From contig OY727103.1 of the NCBI GenBank assembly GCA_963402885.1, forward strand, positions 4,440,501 to 4,504,500: a stretch of DNA of 64,000 nucleotides, given 5' to 3'. Below, one piece after another: positions 29,903 through 41,600 of the stretch. The notes beneath the pieces were generated by a model. That model was not told the origin of the DNA, ran no database searches, and worked only from the letters and a program-made list of their open reading frames with translations. This DNA comes from Antedon bifida. Its lineage: Eukaryota > Echinodermata > Crinoidea > Comatulida > Antedonidae. Both the position numbers and the translations under genes were made by a program. Every line of letters begins with the position of its first letter. Positions within the stretch are counted from its first letter, which is position 1.

Positions 29903-31582
29903 TCAGAGTTTATTCAAGTGATTATTTGTGTGATTTATATCAATGCTGCCTTGGCTACTGCTACTACACTCCGTGGTTGTGGACGACCTTGGATGAACCT
30001 TCTCTTTGTATTCTGTTATCACAATGGGAATATCGTTGACGGTTACTTCTGTCGTTATCGCTGAATTTCTGTCAACATTTTTTAACCTTGGTCTGAAATA
30101 CGAAAACGTATGTAATAGTAACATTTTATATGTACTGGTAATAAGAGAAAATATTTAGTAAAAGTATTGTTAGTAAAGTTAGGTTAGCTGTATGCCATGT
30201 GTTTTTTACGCTGAGTAGTCTTCTGAATTTTAGTTTTTATGCTACAACAGTCTTCTGGAGCTTAATCTTGTTTAAATTCAACCAAAAATCCATTGGCTGG
30301 CAGCCAATTTGACAATTTTTGCTTTAAATTACACTTTTTTCAGGTAAATACATTTTTTTTTCGATCAAATTTTTGGTCAAAGTGGATAACTATTATGTTA
30401 CATTAAAATGGAATATTCAACAAAAAATGTTGTAAGAATTTTTTTCAGGGGGACAATACATCTTTAAACAATTTTGTTAGAAATGCTATAATAGTATAAT
30501 TGCAGTACATATTCATCAGCCAGTTTCATTCTTGCAAAGTTTATACTAAAGCATAAATAGACTTACCTATATTTCCTTTTGTGTTCTTTTTTACTGTTTT
30601 GTTTAACAGGTGGTGGTGGCTGAGCTAGTGCTTGTTGAGCTTGCTGTTGAGCAACCAACTGTGGGTTTAATCGTGGCTTTCTGTAAAATAAAAACATGAA
30701 ATTTACTTTCTTAGACTACTTATGTGTATCACAACTGTGTGTAAGTAGTATAGGCTAAGCTTTATATTTAAATAGTTACCTTGTAGAAGTTCCTTTGCGT
30801 ACATCACACATCTCGCATTTGAAAGCCTCGGGTGTGTTTTTGTAAGTGCACACACTGCAATCCCATGTTCCTTCATCTAATGCACGTAGACTACGCTTAA
30901 TTCTTCTAAATGAAAAACAATAATTTCGTATGATCAGGCCTAGCTCTCTGCATGGCCTACTTAATTAACCCAGCAGGGCTAGTTAGCTAGGTACCAAAAC
31001 AAAAACTGTTATCAAACAACAAATTTCCAATTTTATTTAGGCCTAGGGCCTACTGTGTTTATGAATATTGGTATGGACAATAATAAAAGTTTTTTAATTT
31101 TTAAATAAAATTTAGATGTATTTATTGGTTGCAAAATTGTCTGTTTAATTCAAAATTAAAAGCTGCTGATCTTTCAAAAAGAACACTAGGTATGATTTAG
31201 TAGGTAAACAAGAAACAATAATAATTATAATAATTAATATTATTACAGTATACTGTATATACAGTATTATTATTTATTAATGATATTAATTAAAATAAAG
31301 GAAACATACAAAAGTAAATTAAATGCACATGATACATAGGCCTACCAATACAATGCATTTCGTCCTTTTTATGTACTGTAATAGGGACGAAACGACTGAA
31401 AAACAGCTACCTCGCACATCAACTTATCCAGAGCTTCAGCTAGCCTACACTAGCTAGTTAGGTAGGCCGGAACTAAAGGCTAGGCCTAGCCTAATAAGTA
31501 ATATATTTAGGCCTGGCCCCTTTAATACGATACGTTATAATGATATGATTTTTAATACCTACCCACTACTACTTCGCTGCAT
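29903..31582 (-). CDS. RYBP/YAF2-like: RING1 and YY1-binding protein (RYBP/YAF2) homologue, 4 exons, complete
   Basis: Adaptor of non-canonical Polycomb repressive complex 1: in the family it binds RING1B through a C-terminal beta-hairpin and ubiquitylated H2A through its zinc finger. Exons 31563-31582, 30780-30905, 30567-30680 and 29903-30092 give 149 aa with matching phases (all phase 2). A RanBP2-type zinc finger has W21, C23, C26, N30, C37 and C40 (TWDCSVC...[12 protein letters not shown]), followed by the family's [12 protein letters not shown] block, then a Pro/Lys-rich linker. The RING1B-binding segment is RPRLKNVDR (87-95) and [15 protein letters not shown]. The tail is Ser/Thr-rich. 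Compared with vertebrate RYBP (about 228 aa) the linker and tail are short. The start MQRSSSG is the only ATG in a position that splices in frame. Confidence 0.95.
30289..30477. mobile_element. MITE family C, half copy
   Basis: Ends GGGACAATACATCTTTAA and matches the reverse complement of the left half of the 18516-18865 element, including CATTAAAATGGAATATTC. The other half is absent. It lies in the last intron of the RYBP-like gene. Confidence 0.8.
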
Positions 31583-33306
31583 ACTGTGTACACGTGCCTA
31601 ACCAACTCAAAGCACAAGTATTGTAATAAATTACTAAAAAATTCAACTATTGGAAACGACCAACATTTAGGCTAGCCCCATTTCTCGCGCGTCGCTCGAC
31701 ATTATAGCGCCACCACCATGTCTACGCTGTAGGTAATAGAGGGCGCTTAACTGCTGATGTTTTATTGGCTCAACATGCGCGCTCAATTGAATGAAGGAAA
31801 AAATGAGGGAAACATGAAAGATTTTCACTTGATGTGTTACTTTTATCTGTCAGTAGTATCACCCAAAAAGGTAAAATAGCTGTCTAGGATCCATTAAAAT
31901 CTACTGATTTGAAGGAATATTTATTGGAGGCCTTTTTTTGACTGAAAATTGAAGTTGCAACTGACAGGTAGGCCCATGCCATATGGTAGGCCTGGGTAGG
32001 ATACTAACTAGGCCTAGGCCTAGTCGGATCGTCTAGTAATTAGGTGAGGTGAGGGTGAGGCCTAGCCTACACACACCGATTGCTTGGGATTTTTCATCTA
32101 ATAGTAAATGTATATATAACACAAAGACTAAGGTTCAGGTGGTATGCCTCCTATTTTTATACTTTTATAGTTTTTTTAACTGATCATAAAAAATAATCAA
32201 TTTAAGATTTGTTGAATTTTGTTTTTAAATTATGGTTTGTATAGAACTGTATTATACCACATAAATAAATAGCTGTAATATATATAATAAGTTTGTCAAA
32301 AATCAGGTCTAAGAATTAAGTAAGCTCTGACCACCAATCGGAAGCAATCCGTATTCATCCTTAACCACGACTGTGCGCCGCGGCTTTTTTGCCACCGAGA
32401 TATGACGAAGCCTACGTACTCTATAGGCCTACTATTATGTGTAGTGTATGAATTTCATTCTTCCCTGCATCTATCGGCAAGAGTTGAAAAATGTTAAGAT
32501 AGACATCTATCTAATATTATTAATAACGGTACGTATTCTGTTCTGATATTGCTTTTAATTTTATAGAGAAACTTATTTTCCAAAATTAAGTTAGCTATTC
32601 GCGTGTTTTGTTACACACACACAAAAAGAAAACAAGACATTATTATATAATTCTGTCAGTTTAATTTGACCTTCGTTTGTACATTTACATTCCACAATTA
32701 ATCAATTAATTGAACCAAGGAATGAATTAGCTAAATTCGTAACTATATTGTTGTTAGGCTCCCACTAGGTATGGCTTATGAAATGCTACGGCATTTGACC
32801 TACCTAACTATAACAGAGCTGCTACTTGGGAGCTTCAAATTGTGTGGCTAGGATTTGCCATATAGGCCTATTTTGAATGTTTCATATATATGTTAATAAA
32901 TATATGTAGAAGCATTTTGTAGGCATATTGTTCTCATAAACATTGCCCAAGCCTAAAAAAAAAGACATATTTAATGTTTTAATTTACTTTAAATGCATAG
33001 GCATATCTGTAATTACCAATTTTCAAATTAAACAAAATGACTAGGCCTAGGAGATTTGAATTATTTATTTTTTTAGGCTGTATCTGAAAAACAATTGCCA
33101 TGTCCTCTTTTTCGAAAATATTAATAAGCATATGAAATTGACAGATTTTATAGGTAGTATATTAGGCATATATTTACTATTAATGCAAAATCGTCTAGGT
33201 CTACAGTACTTTTAAAATTAAACATCACTTGATTTCATAGAAACATAATTTTTACATTTTCTACACAAAAATAAGAATAAACTTTAACTTTTTTGTTTAT
33301 TTACAG
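31583..33306. promoter_or_regulatory. Divergent promoter and first intron, RYBP(-)/small gene(+)
   Basis: 31680-31750 is GC-rich (CTCGCGCGTCGCTCG; ATAGCGCCACCACC) and carries TAGAGGGCGCT at 31737-31747. A probable untranslated first exon of the plus-strand gene ends at 31967 (CTGACAG|GTAGGC). The rest, to the acceptor at 33306, reads as intron. Confidence 0.5.
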
Positions 33307-33333
33307 GTAATTTTACACATATTTTAATAACTC

Positions 33334-33928
33334 ATGGTAAGTTAAAAAAAACTTTATTTACTGTATATTAAATTATAAATATTACTTGTTTGGTTGACCG
33401 CTGTTTTTACCATTCTACCATTAATTTATTTGAATTTGTTACTGAATTCTTCCAAAGTAATTGCTTTACACGTCTATTCGTTTATACTTTATCATCAAAT
33501 CATCTTTTTTTATCAGCAACTTTCTCATAAAAGAAGTCGAAAATTGATACCAGTTGTACGGGGAGGTTATCCAAGTCACAATCAAAGCAGTAAGTAATTG
33601 TAGACAATTTGTATTGAAAAATATAATAAATTGAACCAATACTGTAGGTTAATTAAAATGGTCTATAAATTTGTAACCGTAAATTTGGTCTTTGAGGGCT
33701 CAAACATGTACAATGATTAATGGAATCATTTGTGTACCTATTTTTTTACGATATTACGATACGATATTAATAGGTGGAACAATCCTTGCTATATCTTTCC
33801 TATTTGCTGCCAGTTTCCATCACTGTCGAAACTATGTACACCTCTGTCTGCGTCAACTGAAAGTGATAAAAATATACAGTTTTTTAGTAACCTGTAAAGG
33901 ATCGGTTGAAATAAGGGATAACCAATGA
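33334..33928 (+). CDS. Hypothetical 76-aa protein with one hydrophobic segment (tentative)
   Basis: Modelled exons: 33307-33336 (ATG at 33334, the last three bases before the donor), 33517-33589 and 33774-33928. Splice sites are ATG|GTAAGT, TTTATCAG|CAACTT, AGCA|GTAAGT and ATTAATAG|GTGGA; phases agree and the frame stops with TGA at 33926. The N-terminus is basic (HKRSRKLIPVVRGG), followed by SGTILAISFLFAASF, a short possible membrane segment, then a Cys/His-containing stretch. AATAAA at 34045-34050 is a plausible poly(A) signal. I do not recognise the family. The strongest evidence is the splice sites and the position opposite the RYBP promoter; the last exon is the least certain. Confidence 0.4.
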
Positions 33929-34333
33929 GTTGAGTTTGAAATGTGAATATTAAGGAATTAACTGGAAAGGTGATGGTGGATTATAACGCAAGTAATATTA
34001 TTGGGTAAAAAGAGGAGCTAAAGAAATTGTCGGTGACTAAAGGCAATAAAAACGTCATTTCAACGATCAATGGTCATGGCGCTGCCAGAAATAAATTCGG
34101 AGTGATAAAACTGTGTCTCGTGTCTATTGTGTGAAAGCAGATTGTAGCTTACTAGAGCCTATGTCTAATAGTACAATTGATGATCATAAAAATATTTAGT
34201 TAGACTTTTCCCAAGTCTGAAGTTTTTTTTTGTTCGTCCACCAGTTGGCGTTTCGAATTTTATTATACGTATGAAACGCCATATATGCCAAAATATTTAT
34301 TTTCTTGCTAATATTCGAATCACGGTCTAGAAC

Positions 34334-35633
34334 CTAGACTAGATATTTACCTTTAATAGACTGGTTTACCCCTGTTACACTTGTAAACGACAAGGTAACT
34401 TCTGTTGAAGGATTGTTTGGCACTTTCTTGGCTTTCACCATTTCCACATCGTTGTCGACGTATTCTAGATAGCTGTCGGGGCTCACTGAATACCATGTTG
34501 TTCCGTAATCATCACTTCTCATAAGAATATGACCGCTTTGATCCACTCCGTATATTTCTCGAGTTGAATTTATGATAGCTATAACATTTGCAATATTATC
34601 ATCGATAGCTAAGAAATAAAGAAAAAAAAGTCTTAACACGAGTTGTAAATATAAACCCACATCATGTCAGGGCGTGAAAAAAATGTTTTCGAAAATTATT
34701 TTTTATTGTCAGTTTTGGAAGAATACAAAAGTATTAAATTCCTTTTCCTGATGCTAAAACAAGTAATAACAATTTATTCTGTAGGCCTACAGAGATCAAT
34801 TAATTTTGGAAACCCCCTGCATCATTCTACTAAACCATTTTTGTTGGTGAGATTTTATTTTATCATTGAAATGAGCAGTGTTCTACTTTTTGTAATTTAA
34901 AAAAATGAGCAACCAATCGGAGCTAATAATTTCGGCGATTTGCTCCTGTTTTGGTAAAATGTTAAAAAATGTTTTCTTTTGGAAAATGAGAAATTGATTT
35001 ATGGTGGGAAAATAGACTCTTAAAGTTATACTGTAGTAATTTTGTTTAGTTTAGCAGTCCCTGACCAATTCATCTTTGTATATTTTACATTTTGGTTTGT
35101 TGGTCAAATGAATTGAAATTAAATATTACCATCCCATGCCATTCCATTGTCATCGGAATAACTACAGAGATGAGGTCCACTGAAAATAGAATATGTGATA
35201 TTTTATTAAGTGAATACTTTCAGCAGCTTAGTGTGTTCTAAATTGATTCATAACGACAATTGAAGCAAACAATTACAATTTATGCCAGTATGAGCTAGGT
35301 AAGACTTTTCACATACACTGATCTTATACATAGGCTTGTTTTTTTGTATAAAGTTTCGAAATGCCTAGATTGCTAGTTTTAACCTTTTATCCTACTGATA
35401 ATCAAAACCTGTTTTCTTTATGTACTACTATTGGTGCAGCAGGTTAGTTTGGTTATTAAGTCGCAAGATTTGAATTTGGGTTGCGGTCGTTAAAAATGAA
35501 TATAATATAAAACAATTCACAGTGAAAATATTAAATTAAATAGAATGTACGTACTCAATGTATGACAAAACACAGACAAATATTCTTCCAGATAGTGGAT
35601 CAACAATCACGCCTCTGTCGTATTCAGTAAAAA
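34334..35633 (-). other. C-terminal tail with two Asp-box (BNR) motifs
   Basis: Exons 35555-35633, 35130-35179 and 34334-34608 encode two S-x-D-x-G-x-x-W motifs, SDDNGMAW and SDDYGTTW, 38 residues apart. The surrounding sequence (GVIVDPLSGRIFVCV; REIYGVDQSGHILMRS) is typical of beta-propeller blades of the sortilin/sialidase type. Only about two blades are present, so a full propeller is not encoded. Confidence 0.7.
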
Positions 35634-38600
35634 CTAAAATATAAAATAGTCAGTAAAATCGGTAATATGTTATTCAGGAGTTTAAAAGCTGATACATAAT
35701 TATGTAGGTATATGTAACGAATATTAATGGTTTTAACTTACCAGTAGGTCCATCTGACAGACAAGCTGTAAAATGAAAAGATATGATATTACAACATTTT
35801 CATCATTACACATATAAACTAGAGGGTACTCTGAGAGTACAAACCTCCGCCTACTGTAAAATTCCCCTACATACAATGTCCCCGGAAAATATATATATAT
35901 TTTTTTACATTTTTTTTATTAGTTCTAAGTGTAAATAGGCTAAATGCACACTACAATGTTGTGGATGAGAGTTTGGTGTAATGGTTATGTATCCAGCCTC
36001 TCACAATCGCTGGTTCAAGTCTCGCTGAGTTTTGTTTTTTTTAATTATTTTTTTATTTCTTTTTTTTTGTGGACCTTGATCTTTGACCCTGACCCTTCAA
36101 AATGTAACCACAATTATATGATGAGTAATTGATCATTGTGGCTAAGTTTGGTGAGAATCGGATAAAAACTGTGGCCTCCAGGCTGTTCACAGACAGACAG
36201 ACACACAAACATACAGGGGTGAAAATATAACCTCCTTGGCGGAGGTAATTAATCATTATAATCTTAAATTCGTATGTATATATATATGGAACCGGACCAT
36301 GTTGAAACGTTGTATGGTCCGGCTGCGTTTGCATTAGCGAATTGCATTCAGGTTCTTACGTCACACCTTATGGATATAGTAGTAGTTACGGTAAACCTTA
36401 ACCGCTCGGCTTTACTTTATTTAAGATAATTTATTCCGTAGTGAATTAAATGTGAATGAATAATAAAACCATGGATTATAGTTACTGGTGATAGGTGATG
36501 CTGCCTGGCATCCGTACACATCAAATTGCAACTTCTTTCCCGATTCCTTTGGATGTACTCTGACGGCAATTGCATCAAATGGATTTGCCAGAATATGAAG
36601 ATGTTCTTGGACAGAATCGTTTAAAGCGTTTTCAAACACCTATCATAGAAAAATGATCATTGGCATAATATGTACTTTATACTATATATATATATATGCA
36701 CTGTGTCTATTGCAGTGAACAGTACACATCTACATAGAAATACTAAAATTATATAATTATTGCAGTAATAGTCATTGCAGGTGGATAGTGTTGAATACAT
36801 AATAATATATTTGAATAGGGCCTACATGTGTAACTCCTTTGCGTTGAAGGAACTAAGTTTCTACAAACCTTAATTTCAGATGATTCCTTATAGTCAACCC
36901 AGGTGACAAATTCTGGAGAGTAAGCCACCGTAAACTGTGAAACGGTGTTCTCAGTGTCCCCACATAGAAACATTTTGATTCCAGTTACATGCCGTTCAAT
37001 ATGAAATAAAACCTAGTAGAAGTAAAATAATAAAATAAAGAACGCTAAACAAAGTAGTTAAACATAGCACTAGTTCATCCGCACTCTTTGTATGCTGCTG
37101 TACACCGGTGTTAAACCCGTACTCGAAATGAACACGCGAGTACAAATCCTTTTTCCTATTTATGCCTGCTATGTTTACTCTTTCATTGTTAATTTACAAT
37201 GTGTATTTAGGGTATTGATGCAAGTTCATTCGAATTTTCTTAATCTTTTAAAAGTTTTTCGTCTTCCAACATTATGATTTCCACATTTTCTTTCCATCTG
37301 TTAGGGCCGAATGGTTGTGTTATTGTGTTAACGTCTTATTTGGTTCATCCTTTTCAGTTGGTCGTTTTACTTTAAGTTTTTATTGGAATATCATCTGGTT
37401 ATAATTTAAGGTCAACATGAGAACATTATAAATACAATGAATAAATGTGTTTGTTGCTATGTTTAGCCTTTCGCTTGTCCTTTCTAAACGCCTACTGCAT
37501 GTTCCGCTTACCGTTATACTGCTCGTATAAGAATAGAATATAGAAATTGAATTATTTATTTAAAATCAAATGGTTTAGACAGACAGAGAATAACTCTTGG
37601 TCTTTTGAGAAAAGTTTGTTCGGTGTCATACCTGTATGTACTCTTTCTCATAATCTCTAAGAGCAGGAATCCAACCACTCCCTGGAGTTAAACCCTGTTG
37701 AGCGTCGTTCGTACCATCAAATGATGAAGACGCAGTGACGTTACAGGCGTCGCCACCAATCGATGTAAGGCATTCTATAATAGAATTAAAATTACAAACT
37801 TATAAACCCTATTGTTTCGGTATATGATCGATTATAATCCCATGCTTGAGTATAATAATAATGATGTACGGTATTTATAATGTATGATGTATTACTTTGT
37901 GCATGTTTTAAGAGTAGGTCGTCGCAAAAGCTCTATATTATCTTACCTGGGACTGTGAATTGGATGACAAGAGGGACCGTTTTGGACTTATAAACCTGTC
38001 CCAATACAGGATTTGACCCAGACATACTATCAAGTTTGTAGTATATTACTTCCATAGGAATTGTGGTGTTTATGAGTCCATTTCTCCTTGGCAGTGTGCT
38101 TAGAGGATCGATAGAGAAATTAAAGTCAGCTGTAAATGTATCAGTAAAAAACATCTTTCCAAACTGAAAGTATGAATAATATAATAATAGGTTAGAAACT
38201 TTGTGGGGCCAAACCATAGTCACCTTGCTACACTACTAAAGCTTAGTTCCCGCTTAGATGCAGCGCAATTACGTAAACGCAGAGCAATTACGTAGGCGCA
38301 GCGCATGTGAGTTTACCAATCACAGGCGACAGTTCAAATAATCCATCACGTTATGATTGGTCAAAGTACTTACAATTATATTCAGTGGTTTCACAATAGC
38401 TCTGAATCACCTCTCATTATCAATAACCCCGCTTAGTTAAGTGAGGTTATTATCAAGTTATTGCCAAGGTTTATGTTTTATAATAAAAATTACAATTGTT
38501 ATTCCCGGAGATACCCTTTAAGTAAGCGTTACTTACAAGCATTTGGAAACCATCATTGTTTGTTTGGGTCGTAACTTGTGGTTCGCTATCAATATTTACG

Positions 38601-41600
38601 GTTTCAATCGTAATGTAGTTAGGAAGTTGAAGGTTTAAAAAAACTCCAAACGCATGCGCAGATGATGTGTCGCTATGCACGATGGCTGTGTTAACAGTCA
38701 GCAGATCTCTGAAAGAAACCAAAATAGGAAGCTATTTTGGTGACGTCATGAAAACAAACCATTGTGTACATTTGTCACCATCAAGAAAACATTTGAAATA
38801 TACTGAGCTTTACATCAAAAACTTTTCTAGACTAGTAAAATGTTAATGTAAACCAGTTACTGTATCAGGTCCGGAATGCTGTTTCAGAATCCAACCTGCT
38901 ATGCTTGTGGTTGTGAATTCCATGTATTTTTGTCTTTTTTTTAAATTTTCAAACATTTATTTCTGGGAAAAAATTTGTATCTAGCTGCCTTTATGTATTT
39001 ATTTCTGGTCTTATTGTATTTTTCGTGATTGTGTGAATGGAATTTGCTCACCACTGTATTATTATTTCACGATACTGACGAAAAATAACTTTATACCCGG
39101 AGCTACCCTTTAAACAAACAAAAATTGTTACCCTGGATTGATATCCTGTGGATCGTATTCTGGGACGTCAATATCAAGCACAAGTTCGGGTCTTTCGGAA
39201 CCAGTCTTGTTGACTTCGATAGTCTGTGACAACGGCTGACCATCACCGTTAAACTCGACGCTAACATCAAACATTTGCTCATTGCTTAATTCGTAATTAT
39301 CGGCCAATTGAATTTCAACATCAATTAGAATTGCATCGTCATCGGGCTTTCGCTCCTCAAATTGATATCTGTGTGACGAAACTGTCGAATAAAAATGGAA
39401 TACTAATCAATTTTGTATAAAACAATTAAACTTGTGATCACAAATTATATACAGTTGCCTACTATTTATCTATAGTTACGTCACCAACACATGAGCTTTC
39501 ATGCTAATTATAGTTTTTGTGGCAGAGTTATATATGAAAATTAGTGTAGTAATACACCCCCCACCCCCACCCCAACACCCAAGTGACCTATCTGATCTTT
39601 GGTGATCTATTATATTCCTATAGATATAAATCGTATATGTTACTGTAGCACACATTTTACCTCTTATTTACTTCATATTACAGTGACAATACAACTGTAG
39701 GGCTGTTATAAATTAGCATTAAAATACTAAATACAAATATTACACACTGCAGAGTATGGGTCCTACTAAACACCACACAACACTACAGAATAGCACCACA
39801 TGCGCCTAACCACAGACGCTAATGCGCGTTAGTAGGCCTACGCAACCCCTAAGTAATCAGCCTTAAATCAAACTGAACCTAACCCTCTAAATGTTCCCTA
39901 AGTACTAACTATTGTATAGCAATGTGTGATGTGTTGTAGGGTGTGGTGTTGACTCTTACTCTTGTATGCACAAGTAAAAACTTACAAGAATTGCTAATGA
40001 TTCCTAAATTAATCGTTACGGAATCTTTTTGACTTGTGCTGTGAGTTGACCCATATGTTAAATCCAACTCGTAAAAACGACCGCATGGGTAATTTTTGCC
40101 AACGTGCTGAATTGTGACGTTTGTAATTGTTAAGTATGCTTCACCACTGGTATCTCCCGACACTGATGAAAAAGTAACTTCTGCACTCATTCTTCTGGTG
40201 ACTTGAGATATACTGATGTTGACGGTAAAGTTCTGCTTTTGGCCTATGGTGTAGATATCTGGATTCGACTGCATGTGCGTGTCGTTTTCATGTGGTCCAA
40301 GAAATGCATATATTGGATCTAATGCATACGTCTGTAAGATAAACGATAACTCAGGCACTTTATCTAACGATAAAGTGTAGTAGGCTATAGACTTTGTCTT
40401 AAGCTATGTGTACACTATCAAACTTTAATGGCAAAATATGTGATGTGCCCATATATGGACATGATGATGTCATATCACTACCATAATAATTTAACCATAT
40501 CACTACTATATTTGGGCCCATCACACTGTTTTAGTCAAACTAATTTGATAGTGTATAGGCCTACAGAGCTTTACGTTTGTTTCCAACTATTCAAATTTAT
40601 TACTGAATTTTTATTATTATTTAATTGAAAGCTTATTCCTAGTTCAACCTTCCAAATCCGTTTCTGTGACAAATTCTAAATAGTTTTTCTCTTGTCAGTG
40701 CAATTAGTTAAAATAGTTTCTACTTTTTGTAATTTGTCAATCATCAGAGCTTTGGTCGAGTTCACATGGCTTTAGGCCTATAGACTACTACTTCATTTGC
40801 ATTATAGCAGGGTAGGAACTATAAGCTATGTATGAGGGAGTTGTAAAAATGTTGTACTGTAGCCTACCCCCAGAGGTTCTTGAACATTAAATGTCAATTG
40901 TTGAGTTGGTTTCTCAACACCGTCAATGGCGAGAGTTGCAGCAACGTTTACTGAAGTTGCGTCAGTGTCTGCCTCCACTCTGTAAATCACCTCAAATTGA
41001 ACCTAAAAAATAAGAAAGACGCATAAGATAAGCGCTCCATTCTAGATCTCGGTACGGCATCTAGGGTTATGTAAGAAAGTATAATTTGTTTGTTAGTTTT
41101 TATATAGAAATGCAAATGAAAGATAATATACATACCATATTGGCATCTTGGTTAAAGTCTTCATTGACCCATTCCATGTTTGTAATAACTCCAGCATCTA
41201 GAGTTGCAATATCATCATAAACACCAGGAACTGTCGTGTTATACACAGTTGTCAACATACTGCCGTTCACACACGGTATGTTGAAGCCAGCGTAACGAAG
41301 ATTTACTTGACATACGGTTGCAACTCCGCTAACCCCACTCACGTCCAAACGATAACTTTTAAGCGATTTAAATGGAATATGGACATCAAAAGAGTATTCA
41401 GCAATGCCTCCTTTACTGACTGTAACTATTGGGTAAACTTCAGAAAAACTTAGCAAAGGTTCCAGGCCCTAAAATAAAAATAACATTAATATTTTTTAAA
41501 TATGAACAAAATTACTATGAAATAATTTATTATTATACTTTGATAGTTTCGCCTACTGCCATTATTGATATATGTTTGATCATAACTAACTCCACAAAGA

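Noticed and set aside
34203-34220. Alternative terminal exon of the secreted gene (six codons, then stop)
   Set aside because: The acceptor has a run of A instead of a pyrimidine tract; read-through to the stop at 34334 with a nearby poly(A) signal is simpler.
35955-36035. Possible tRNA gene (A-box and B-box-like words)
   Set aside because: No foldable cloverleaf or anticodon loop; embedded in a repeat, so called a SINE head.
36053-36334. 93-codon minus-strand frame with CLCVCLSV run
   Set aside because: Entirely inside the SINE-like element; known type of repeat-derived frame.
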